A stretch of DNA of 64,000 nucleotides from Bacteroidaceae bacterium (GTDB taxonomy: Bacteria; Bacteroidota; Bacteroidia; Bacteroidales; Bacteroidaceae), in contig JAFQBG010000003.1 of the NCBI GenBank assembly GCA_017416705.1, forward strand, positions 62,001 through 126,000, given 5' to 3'. Shown one piece after another: positions 10,230-17,953 of this stretch. The first letter of the stretch is position 1, and each line of letters begins with the position of its first letter. The notes under the pieces were generated by a model. It was not told the origin of the DNA. It was given only the letters and a program-made list of their open reading frames with translations, and ran no database searches. The translations under genes were made by a program, and so were the position numbers.

Positions 10230-10265
10230 ATAGGGTTGTCCTTCGAACTTGTCGGACAACCCTAT
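10230..10265 (+). terminator. Hairpin downstream of the first glycan operon
   Basis: A perfect 12-bp inverted repeat (arms 10230-10241 and 10254-10265, core AGGGTTGTCC/GGACAACCCT) with a 12-base loop. It lies about 150 bases after the membrane glycosyltransferase stop. There is no strong T run after it, so it could end transcription less efficiently or be a processing site. Between the gene and the hairpin (10077-10229) I see no credible coding sequence. Confidence 0.5.
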
Positions 10266-10460
10266 GTTGTGTGCGAACATTCTGTATATTCCAATTCGGG
10301 CAGGTGTATGACGTATTTTTATTCGAAAATTCGATTTCTTTTGCTTAACTAATAAAGTTTTTTTATTTTTGCATTGTTCAATGTAAAGATTGAATAGCTT
10401 TTTTATTGGTAAAGTGTTATTGAATTATCTTCTATTCTCAAATCTCGCAAATTTAAGAAT

Positions 10461-10623
10461 GACAGTGAAGATGGTGGCAATAGCACCCATCGTTGATATG
10501 TATAGTCTGCCCTGTCGGACTATATGCATACATTTGTGTGGGTTGCTATTGCTTTATCCACTGTCAAGGCAATGCGAGAGCCCGAGAATAGGATAAAGCA
10601 GTAGTAATCCTACACTTTTTTTT
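10461..10623. ncRNA. Nested inverted repeats; candidate structured RNA or decayed element
   Basis: This gene-free stretch contains nested complementary arms. GACAGTG (10461-10467) pairs with CACTGTC (10559-10565), GCAATAGC (10477-10484) with GCTATTGC (10545-10552), and TATAGTC (10501-10507) with GACTATA (10518-10524). A competing pair is TGCTTTATCC (10550-10559) with GGATAAAGCA (10591-10600). Eight T residues follow at 10616-10623. On the plus strand this would give a long imperfect hairpin, an alternative hairpin and a T run just before the acyltransferase gene. That could be a leader RNA, a small RNA or a miniature mobile-element relic. The 68-codon ORF at 10390-10596 runs through the structure and does not look like a protein. 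Confidence 0.4.
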
Positions 10624-10672
10624 GTTTGATTGCTTTCATTTGGGGTTAGTGTAAGCAGTTTACTTTTTTTAT

Positions 10673-11248
10673 ATGTTTTCTTATATTCTATTAAAACTTA
10701 TAGAGTTTTTCAGTTTTTTATGCAATGAGAACAGTGCCGTATTTAAACTAAAATGGGCAAGGGCCGATATACAGTCCGATATTAAATTCATTGGTAAAAG
10801 CTATGTGAGCATTGGAGGCAAAGTGAAAATAGGCAAGGGCTTTGTGTGTCGCTCAACACCCGATGGCTTTTCTAAAATTATTGTTCAAAAGGGTGCAAAT
10901 TTGACTATTGGCGACTATTCGGGTGCTACCAACGTGGAGATACAATGCCACAATAGCATAGTAATAGGCAACCATGTGAACATTGGTTCAAGAACAACTA
11001 TATTCGACACGAATTTCCATAGCCTCGATTGGGAGATACGTTCTGTACGTTCCAAGGATGTTCTAATGGCAAGCAGTGCTCCTGTGAACATAGGGGATTA
11101 CGCGTTTATAGGTGCGCGTTGCATAATATGCAAGGGGGTTACGATAGGCGAGAAAGCTATTGTGGCAGCAGGCAGTGTCGTTGTAAAGGATATACCGGCA
11201 GGACAAATGTGGGGTGGAAATCCGGCTAAATTTATCAAGAATTTATGA
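10673..11248 (+). CDS. Hexapeptide-repeat O-acyltransferase (left-handed beta-helix)
   Basis: A 191-residue protein with an N-terminal hydrophobic stretch and then repeated [LIV]-G-x4 hexapeptides: KIGKGFVCRS, TIGDYSGATNV, VIGNHVNIGSRTTI, NIGDYAFIGARCII and TIGEKAIVAAGSVVVKDI. The tail ends MWGGNPAKFIK. A His-containing loop (FDTNFHSLDW, near residue 117) supplies the usual catalytic histidine region. It probably transfers an acetyl group to a sugar of the surface glycan in the cytoplasm. The following flippase starts 36 bases later, so the two form a short operon separate from the first glycan block. Confidence 0.85.
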   Translation: MFSYILLKLIEFFSFLCNENSAVFKLKWARADIQSDIKFIGKSYVSIGGKVKIGKGFVCRSTPDGFSKIIVQKGANLTIGDYSGATNVEIQCHNSIVIGNHVNIGSRTTIFDTNFHSLDWEIRSVRSKDVLMASSAPVNIGDYAFIGARCIICKGVTIGEKAIVAAGSVVVKDIPAGQMWGGNPAKFIKNL

Positions 11249-11284
11249 TGCTTTTTGCATTTGTGTATGTGGCAAATAAAGAAT

Positions 11285-12631
11285 ATGGATGTAAAAGTCT
11301 TTTTTAGCAGGGGTAACAAAAGAAGTTTGTTGATTAAGAAAAATATCATAGCCTCGTTTGTTTTCAGGGCTGTGAGCGTGCTTGTCTCGTTGTTGTTAGT
11401 GCCACTTTCAATAGGTTTCCTTTCTGTCGATAAGTATGGCTTGTGGCTGACACTGAGTTCTATTATCTCGTGGATGGCATTTTTCGATTTTGGTCTTGCA
11501 CATGGTTTTAGAAATTGCTTTGCAAAATCGGTTGCAAACGAGGATTTCAAATTGGCTAAAAGCTATGTCAGTACGGCTTATTTTGTAATAGCATGTATAT
11601 TCACCACACTTATGTTTGTGACTCTGTTTATAAACAGTTTTATAGATTGGACACACATCCTTAATATATCGGCGGAATATACATTGGAAATTAGAACGGT
11701 TGTTCAAGTATTGATAGTATCGTTCTGCATTAAGAATGTCGTAAATATCTTCTGTATAATGATGAACGGATATCAACGTCCGGCTGTTTCGTTGGGCGTG
11801 GTGGCACTTAGCGATGTGTTCGTGCTTTTTCTTGTTTATATAGTGACATTGGTGTCGGAACAAAACATGCCGCTGTTGGCGTTTATTATGTCGTTTGTTC
11901 CATGCTGCATAATATTGCTGGTGTCTATAATTGTGTTCAGCAGCGATGATTATAAAAAATTCAGGCCTGATATCAGGTGCATAAATCTATCATTGACAAA
12001 AAATATAATAGGAATAGGGGTGCAATTCTTTATTATCATGATGGCCATGATGTTTATATTCCAATTTACAAATATTATAATAACAAGAGAACTTGGCCCA
12101 TCGAGCGTTTCATTGTACAATGTCACATATAAGCTATTTAATGTCGTGGTGGTTGTGATGACGGTGGTGCTAAACCCCTTCTGGTCTGCTTTTACCGATG
12201 CATATACAAAAGGCGATTATTCGTGGATGAAAAATAGTTTCAAAAAAGTGGAGAAACTTGGCCTGCTGACCATTCCTGTTATTATACTTCTGCTATTCGC
12301 GTCGGAATTTATTTTTGATATATGGCTGGGCGATAAAATGGAAACCGATTTCGCGCTTACCGCTGTCATGTCGCTCTATGCTATTTGTAGAATAATGGGG
12401 CAGGTATATATGTATCCGCTTAACGGCATAGGTAAAATACGTTTACAATTGATTACCTACATAATTTTTGCTGTAATAGCTATTCCCACCATCACATACT
12501 GTACAAGGATGTGGGGTGTTATTGGTGCCATAATAGTCCCTATATTGACATTCCTCATACAATGTGTAGTTAATAGAGTGCAGTTGCTGAAAATCCTAAA
12601 TAATAGAGCCAAAGGCATTTGGAATAAATAA
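11285..12631 (+). CDS. Polysaccharide flippase, MOP superfamily (second Wzx-like)
   Basis: A 448-residue protein with about 12-14 transmembrane helices. The N-terminus reads LLIKKNIIASFVFRAVSVLV then GFLSVDKYGLWLTLSS, the usual beginning of a Wzx/PST flippase, and a later segment has ELGPSSVSLYNVTYKLF. I place the start at the ATG at 11285 (MDVKVFFS). The open frame extends upstream only through a TTG at 11255 and adds a non-conserved stretch. Together with the acyltransferase it forms a second glycan unit. Having two flippases in one locus suggests either two lipid-linked products or an older and a newer acquired system. Confidence 0.82.
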   Translation: MDVKVFFSRGNKRSLLIKKNIIASFVFRAVSVLVSLLLVPLSIGFLSVDKYGLWLTLSSIISWMAFFDFGLAHGFRNCFAKSVANEDFKLAKSYVSTAYFVIACIFTTLMFVTLFINSFIDWTHILNISAEYTLEIRTVVQVLIVSFCIKNVVNIFCIMMNGYQRPAVSLGVVALSDVFVLFLVYIVTLVSEQNMPLLAFIMSFVPCCIILLVSIIVFSSDDYKKFRPDIRCINLSLTKNIIGIGVQFFIIMMAMMFIFQFTNIIITRELGPSSVSLYNVTYKLFNVVVVVMTVVLNPFWSAFTDAYTKGDYSWMKNSFKKVEKLGLLTIPVIILLLFASEFIFDIWLGDKMETDFALTAVMSLYAICRIMGQVYMYPLNGIGKIRLQLITYIIFAVIAIPTITYCTRMWGVIGAIIVPILTFLIQCVVNRVQLLKILNNRAKGIWNK

Positions 12632-12765
12632 ATATTATTCCCTCTTTTTGCTATTACCCTCCATTTTTATCGGTGTACTACGTGACATTTGAAAAAAAAA
12701 TACTATTTTCGCAAATTATTGGTTCAAATGGCGCATTGTGCGTTTTTTGCTGGTTTTAGTAAACA

Positions 12766-13719
12766 ATGAGGGTAATAGATTATATAAATTCATCGGATAA
12801 GACGGCGTTTTCGTTCGAAGTATTGCCCCCTGTCAAGGGAACAGGAGTGTCGCGTCTTTTCGGCTCCATAGATAAGCTGATGGAGTTCGACCCAAAGTAT
12901 ATAAACATAACCACACATCATAGCGAGAATATTTATGTTGACTTGGGGAATGGCATGTTCAGACGTTCGCGCATACGTCGGCGTCCCGGAACGGTGGCTG
13001 TTGCAACGGCTATTAACCATCGTTATGGTGTGCCGGTGGTGCCGCATATACTCTGTTGTGGTTTCACAACCGAAGAGACCGAGTATGTGCTTATAGATTT
13101 GCAGCTGTCGGGTATCACCGATGTTCTGGTGCTTCGTGGCGACAAGGCAAAGGAGGATAAAAATTATATCCCTACCGAGGGTGGACACACGCATGCCATT
13201 GAACTGCAACGGCAGATAAACAGATTTAACGAGGGATTTTTTATTGATGGAACACCCATGAAAGAGCGAGGACTGCCTTTCTCCTATGGTGTGGCATGCT
13301 ACCCCGAGAAACACGAGGAGGCACCAAATATCGAGAGCGATATAGCTTGGCTTAAACAGAAAGTGGACGAGGGAGCCGAGTATGCCGTCACGCAGATGTT
13401 CTTCGACAATGCAAAGTATTTCGAATTTGTGAAACGCGCAAGGGAAGCCGGAATAACGGTGCCGATAATACCGGGTATAAAGCCGTTGTATAAGAAAAGC
13501 CAATTAAGCGTGTTGCCAAAAACTTTCCGTGTCGATATGCCGCCGGCCCTTGTCGCCGAGATAGAAAAATGCAAGAACGAAGCCGATGTGGCTCTTGTCG
13601 GGCAAGAATGGTGCACGGCACAGTGTAAGGAACTTATTGCCAATGGCGTTCCAAGCATTCATTTTTATACGGTGAACGCGGTGGAACAAGTATATGAGGT
13701 AGCAAAGAGTATATATTAA
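12766..13719 (+). CDS. metF: 5,10-methylenetetrahydrofolate reductase
   Basis: A 317-residue FAD-dependent TIM-barrel enzyme that makes 5-methyltetrahydrofolate for methionine synthesis. Visible signatures are FSFEVLPPVKG near residues 16-26 (the catalytic glutamate), INITTHHSE near 47, VLVLRGDKAKED near 121-132 (flavin-binding Asp), and YAVTQMFFDNAKYFEF near 205-220 (folate-binding Gln). The length is close to the bacterial norm. It is followed 6 bases later by holB, so these housekeeping genes form their own operon after the 134-base gap that ends the glycan locus. Confidence 0.94.
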   Translation: MRVIDYINSSDKTAFSFEVLPPVKGTGVSRLFGSIDKLMEFDPKYINITTHHSENIYVDLGNGMFRRSRIRRRPGTVAVATAINHRYGVPVVPHILCCGFTTEETEYVLIDLQLSGITDVLVLRGDKAKEDKNYIPTEGGHTHAIELQRQINRFNEGFFIDGTPMKERGLPFSYGVACYPEKHEEAPNIESDIAWLKQKVDEGAEYAVTQMFFDNAKYFEFVKRAREAGITVPIIPGIKPLYKKSQLSVLPKTFRVDMPPALVAEIEKCKNEADVALVGQEWCTAQCKELIANGVPSIHFYTVNAVEQVYEVAKSIY

Positions 13720-13725
13720 GAATTT

Positions 13726-14859
13726 ATGTATTTCGCGGATATCATAGGGCAGGAGGATATAAAAGCGCATCTTCGTCGTTTTGTCGATGAAAACAGACTG
13801 GCGCACGCGCTGTTGTTTACAGGGCCGCGCGGCAATGGAAAATTGCCGTTGGCAGTGGCATTGGCGCATTATCTGCTGTGCGGCGGACGAAACGGCGAGG
13901 ACGCCTGCGGCAACTGTCCCACATGTACCAAGGTAAATAAGTTAATTCACTCCGACCTGCATTTTGTGTTTCCTGTAATAAAAAAGAAAAGCGGCTCGGA
14001 CAGTGCCCCTGTGAGCGACGATTACATTGGCGAGTGGCGCGAGTTATTTACCAAGAAACCCTATTTCACCTATGCCGATTGGCTTGCCAAATTGGATATA
14101 GAGAACCAGCAACCAATGATATATGAGCGCGAGAGTGGCGAAATTCTGCGCAAACTATCTATGCAGTCGCGCGAGGGAGGCTGGAAAATAGTTATAATAT
14201 GGCTGCCCGAGAAAATGAAGGAGGCCTGTTCCAACAAACTGCTGAAAATAATAGAGGAGCCCCCCAAGGACACCCTGTTTATACTTGTGTCCGAGGAGCC
14301 CGAGAAGATAATACCCACCATACTGAGCCGTACACAACGAATTCACATCCCGGCGCTGTCGTGCGGGGAGATAGCCCATGCCATGTCGCAACGATATGGT
14401 CTGACACAGGCCGATGCACAGATGGTGGCTGCACGCAGTGCAGGCAACTGGGAGCAAGCCGAGGCGCAGCTGCGTGTCGATGCCGACAACGAACAGTTCC
14501 TCGACCTGTTCACAAAACTAATGCGCATAGCCTATGCGCGTAATATTCGCGAAATGAAAAAATGGAGCGAGCAGGTGGCTGCAATGGGTCGCGAGAAACA
14601 AAAACATCTGTTGGAGTATTGTCAGCGTATGATACGCGAAAACTTCATAATGAACTTCAAACGCAACGAGATGCTTTATATGTCCGACTCCGAAAGAGAA
14701 TTTTCGATACGTTTTTCACCCTATGTGAACGAAAGAAACATATTCGGAATTGTCGACGAGCTATCCCAAGCGCAACGTCATATAGAACAAAATGTTAATG
14801 CAAAAATGGTCTTTTTCGACATGTCGTTGAGAATGATTGTTTGGATAAAGAATAGATAA
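13726..14859 (+). CDS. holB: DNA polymerase III delta' subunit (clamp-loader)
   Basis: A 377-residue AAA+ clamp-loader subunit. The N-terminus reads FADIIGQEDIKAHLRRFV, followed by the Walker A-like FTGPRGNGKLPLA (about 32-44) and the zinc-module cysteines in DACGNCPTC (about 63-71). An insert follows, and then ILSRTQRIHIPAL near 205 carries the SRC-like sensor motif as SRT. It acts with delta and tau/gamma to load the sliding clamp. The acidic Walker B is hard to see, as expected for delta', which does not hydrolyse ATP. The next gene starts 2 bases after its stop. Confidence 0.88.
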   Translation: MYFADIIGQEDIKAHLRRFVDENRLAHALLFTGPRGNGKLPLAVALAHYLLCGGRNGEDACGNCPTCTKVNKLIHSDLHFVFPVIKKKSGSDSAPVSDDYIGEWRELFTKKPYFTYADWLAKLDIENQQPMIYERESGEILRKLSMQSREGGWKIVIIWLPEKMKEACSNKLLKIIEEPPKDTLFILVSEEPEKIIPTILSRTQRIHIPALSCGEIAHAMSQRYGLTQADAQMVAARSAGNWEQAEAQLRVDADNEQFLDLFTKLMRIAYARNIREMKKWSEQVAAMGREKQKHLLEYCQRMIRENFIMNFKRNEMLYMSDSEREFSIRFSPYVNERNIFGIVDELSQAQRHIEQNVNAKMVFFDMSLRMIVWIKNR

Positions 14860-14861
14860 AT

Positions 14862-16064
14862 ATGGATAGATGCGATTATAAGTGCAAAGAATCGAACTGT
14901 TGTTCCGGAATATGCAGCAGCGGATGTGGCAAAATGGATGCCCCATTGCATACCTTTGACTGGCTTGCCGATGTTCCCGGAAACTACGAAGATACCGATA
15001 TTGTCGAGATACAGTTTAAGAATACGCGCAAAGGATATTATAGAAACAGCAATAATATCCCCCTGAAAAAGGGCGATATAGTGGCTGTCGAGGCTACACC
15101 GGGGCACGACATAGGTACTGTTACGCTCACAGGCCGTTTGGTGCTTCTGCAATTGAAAAAAATGCGTTTCAAGGGCGAGCCGGAGTTCAAGCGAATATAT
15201 CGTAAGGCAAAACCGGTGGATATGGAGAAATTTGCCGAAGCCAAGGCAAGGGAGCACGATACCATGATACGTTCGCGCCAAATAGCCAAGGAGCTGGAGC
15301 TGGATATGAAAATAGGCGATGTGGAGTACCAAGGCGACGGCCTAAAAGCCATATTCTACTACATAGCCGATAACCGTGTCGATTTTCGTCAGCTGATTAA
15401 AGTGTTGGCCGATGTCTTTAAAATAAAAATAGAGATGAAGCAGATTGGTGCCAGACAAGAGGCCGGCAGAATAGGCGGAATAGGCCCGTGCGGACGAGAA
15501 TTGTGTTGCGCCACATTCACAACTAATTTTGTATCTGTATCGACATCGGCTGCAAGGTATCAGGACATATCGCTGAACCCGCAAAAACTCGCAGGGCAAT
15601 GCGCAAAACTGAAATGTTGCATGAACTACGAGGTAGATGCCTATGTTGAGGCTTCACGATACCTGCCTTCACGCGACGTGGAGCTGGAAACAAAGGATGG
15701 CACGTATTACTTCTTCAAAGCCGATATACTTAGAGGCGAGATTACATACTCCACCGACAAGCATCTTGCCGCAAATCTTGTGACCATTTCCGCTAAACGT
15801 GCCAAAGCGGTTATCGACATGAACCGACGTGGCGAGCGTCCCGAAAATCTATCGAACAATGCTTCCGAGGAGAAACACTCGTTCGACCTATTGGAACAGG
15901 AGAATATTAATCGTTTCGATGGTGCAGGACGAAAAAAACATCGAAAAGGAAACAGAAACGGTGGACGCGAACAGCAGGGGCGCGGTAATAATCGTCACGA
16001 GCGTCGCGACGGAAACAAAGAAAAAAGGGGCGACAGTGGCACAAATGATACACCGAAACAATAA
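14862..16064 (+). CDS. ricT: PSP1-domain protein, RicT/YaaT homologue
   Basis: A 400-residue protein. The N-terminus is cysteine-rich (CDYKCKESNCCSGIC). The PSP1 C-terminal domain lies at about 100-260 with YIADNRVDFRQLIKVLADVF, GIGPCGRELCCATF and GQCAKLKCCMNYE. The conserved cysteines could bind a metal or an iron-sulfur cluster, as in the Bacillus RicAFT complex. The last about 70 residues are basic, low-complexity Arg/Gly/Asn (GRKKHRKGNRNGG), suggesting RNA binding. RicT in Bacillus controls RNase Y cleavage; the role in Bacteroidota is not established. The holB-ricT-gldH order is conserved in this phylum to my knowledge. Confidence 0.87.
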   Translation: MDRCDYKCKESNCCSGICSSGCGKMDAPLHTFDWLADVPGNYEDTDIVEIQFKNTRKGYYRNSNNIPLKKGDIVAVEATPGHDIGTVTLTGRLVLLQLKKMRFKGEPEFKRIYRKAKPVDMEKFAEAKAREHDTMIRSRQIAKELELDMKIGDVEYQGDGLKAIFYYIADNRVDFRQLIKVLADVFKIKIEMKQIGARQEAGRIGGIGPCGRELCCATFTTNFVSVSTSAARYQDISLNPQKLAGQCAKLKCCMNYEVDAYVEASRYLPSRDVELETKDGTYYFFKADILRGEITYSTDKHLAANLVTISAKRAKAVIDMNRRGERPENLSNNASEEKHSFDLLEQENINRFDGAGRKKHRKGNRNGGREQQGRGNNRHERRDGNKEKRGDSGTNDTPKQ

Positions 16065-16530
16065 ATTCCTTGTGCTGTTGGGCATTTTTGTGTTTTTTGC
16101 ATGCGACGGCAGAATGTGGCATGAATTCAAAAATGTCGATGGGCAGTGGCTGCGCAATGATACTCTGCGTTTCAGTTATTACGATGCGGGGGAGGGCGAT
16201 GACTGCCATACCTTGTGCGTGGAACTACGCTCCATGTACGATTATTGCTACAAGGATGTGCGCATGCAAGTAGTGGCCGACTCAAAAAGCTACGATGCGC
16301 CTATTGTCGATACATTATCTTGCAGGGTGTATGACGATAATGGCGTCTATATGGGCACTACAAGCGGTATTATGTATCAGTTATCATCGCAGAATATAAC
16401 GCTGCCTGCTACTCCGCACGACACCCTGTATGTGAGCATAAATCATATAATGAACGACACGTTGCATGGCATAAGCGATGTGGGTGTCAGACTCTTACAC
16501 TGCGGTCGGCATCAATACGCAGGAAACTGA
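16045..16530 (+). CDS. gldH: Gliding-motility-type lipoprotein GldH
   Basis: A 161-residue lipoprotein with signal peptide and lipobox VFFAC, lipid-modified at Cys20. It is followed by GRMWHEFKNVDGQWLRNDTL and a beta-rich domain ending in SDVGVRLLH. That layout (Cys, then W-x-x-F...W) fits GldH, a Bacteroidota lipoprotein needed for gliding in Flavobacterium and kept in non-gliders. I chose the ATG at 16045 because the longer frame back to 15829 overlaps ricT and places the signal peptide internally. It overlaps ricT by 20 bases, and its 3' end overlaps the convergent rodA by 44 bases. Confidence 0.78.
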   Translation: MIHRNNKFLVLLGIFVFFACDGRMWHEFKNVDGQWLRNDTLRFSYYDAGEGDDCHTLCVELRSMYDYCYKDVRMQVVADSKSYDAPIVDTLSCRVYDDNGVYMGTTSGIMYQLSSQNITLPATPHDTLYVSINHIMNDTLHGISDVGVRLLHCGRHQYAGN

Positions 16531-17953
16531 ACAGCAGGATAGAGAACCCAAGGAACGACGAGCCTCCATAACTGAAAAATGGCAGTGGAATACCTATTAC
16601 GGGCATAATGCCAAGCACCATGCCTATGTTTATGGTAAAATGGAATAGAAAAATAGATGCCAAGGAGTAGCCATAGACACGCCCGAAACGGTCTTCTTGT
16701 CGCTCGGCAAGCCACATGAGCCGCAGTATGAATATTGTGAACATGACGAGAACGGCGGTGGAGCCTATGAACCCTTGTTCCTCACCTATTGTACAGAATA
16801 TAAAGTCAGTCTCCTGTTCGGGGACATAGCTCAGCTTGGTCTGTGTTCCGTTCAGAAATCCTTTTCCTATTATCCCGCCGGAGCCTATCGCTATCTTGGA
16901 TTGGTGTACATTGTAGCCTACCCCCGACAAATCCTCCCTGAGCCCCAATAGCACCTCGATGCGCCCGCGTTGATGTTTTCGCAGTACGTTGTGCATGACA
17001 TGGTCGCACGATTCATAGAAAACCAATGAGCCCAAAATGAACAATACTACCCATAGGTTCTTGTTTTCCTTGTGTTTGCGGGATCTTATAAGCAGGTATA
17101 TTATATTAAATATAATTACACAATATTGTAGTATTATTACGTTGAACGAGATAATGTATATGGCAGTCCAATAGCCGGCAAGCGTGATGGATACATTTAT
17201 TATGAACATTGTCAGGAAGGTTCTCTCGTATTTGCACCAAAATCTTACCATGGCCAACGAAAAACACTGTATAAGCACCAATACAAGGTAGTGCCCCATG
17301 GAGCATGGCAACGAGGTCAGCTGCTCCTCGCCGAAACGTATGCCTACAATGAAATATACAACTGCGCTAATGGCGGTAAGCAGTATTAGTCCGGTCATGC
17401 CTTCCCTGTACAGTACCAAGAAGAATGCCAGATAGACAAGGGCGCTTCCTGTCTCGCGCTGTGCCACAATTATTATCATTGGCAGCATGAACAGGGCTAT
17501 GCTCCTGAGAAAAAAACTTTTTTTGTCTATGTCGAAGTCGTGACGGCTTGTGAAGCCGGCAATGGCAAGCGTGGTGGCAAATTTCATGAATTCGGCCGGT
17601 TGTACACTGAACGTTCCTATGGATATCCATGAGTGTGAGCCTTTTATGTCTTTCGATATGAATATGGTCAGTATGCCCAATAATATAAAGGCTGTATATA
17701 TTATATATGCCCAATTCCTATATACGCGCTTGTCTATGCACATGAGGAATATGCCTGTAACAAACGATACGCCCATCCATATTGCTTGCTTGCCTGTTCG
17801 CTCCGAGGGATTTAGGAACTCGAAAAAGTCGGTCTCGATGTAGCTGTAACTTGCTCCGCAAATGGCAAACCATCCCATTATGGCAAGGGCAAGGTATAGG
17901 CCCACGGTGGCCCAGTCTATTTTGTATAATATGCTACCTCTCCTCTGTTCCAT
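16487..17953 (-). CDS. rodA: Peptidoglycan glycosyltransferase RodA (SEDS family)
   Basis: A 488-residue SEDS polymerase with about 10-12 transmembrane helices. Diagnostic segments near the C-terminus are IGSGGIIGKGFLNGTQTK, VPEQETDFIFCTIGEEQGF and PLPFFSYGGSSFLGF. It polymerises lipid II for cell elongation together with PBP2, whose gene overlaps its start by 20 bases. It is over 100 residues longer than E. coli RodA (about 370). The extra length is a hydrophobic insert around residues 225-300, which I believe is common in Bacteroidota. It is the last gene of the mreBCD-mrdA-rodA operon. Confidence 0.93.
   Translation of the reverse strand: MEQRRGSILYKIDWATVGLYLALAIMGWFAICGASYSYIETDFFEFLNPSERTGKQAIWMGVSFVTGIFLMCIDKRVYRNWAYIIYTAFILLGILTIFISKDIKGSHSWISIGTFSVQPAEFMKFATTLAIAGFTSRHDFDIDKKSFFLRSIALFMLPMIIIVAQRETGSALVYLAFFLVLYREGMTGLILLTAISAVVYFIVGIRFGEEQLTSLPCSMGHYLVLVLIQCFSLAMVRFWCKYERTFLTMFIINVSITLAGYWTAIYIISFNVIILQYCVIIFNIIYLLIRSRKHKENKNLWVVLFILGSLVFYESCDHVMHNVLRKHQRGRIEVLLGLREDLSGVGYNVHQSKIAIGSGGIIGKGFLNGTQTKLSYVPEQETDFIFCTIGEEQGFIGSTAVLVMFTIFILRLMWLAERQEDRFGRVYGYSLASIFLFHFTINIGMVLGIMPVIGIPLPFFSYGGSSFLGFSILLFSFLRIDADRSVRV

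Noticed and set aside
10390-10596. 68-codon plus-strand ORF in the glycan-locus gap
   Set aside because: It runs through nested inverted repeats and has no recognisable protein features.
15829-16044. Upstream extension of gldH
   Set aside because: It overlaps ricT in another frame and would bury the signal peptide; the lipobox fits a start at 16045.
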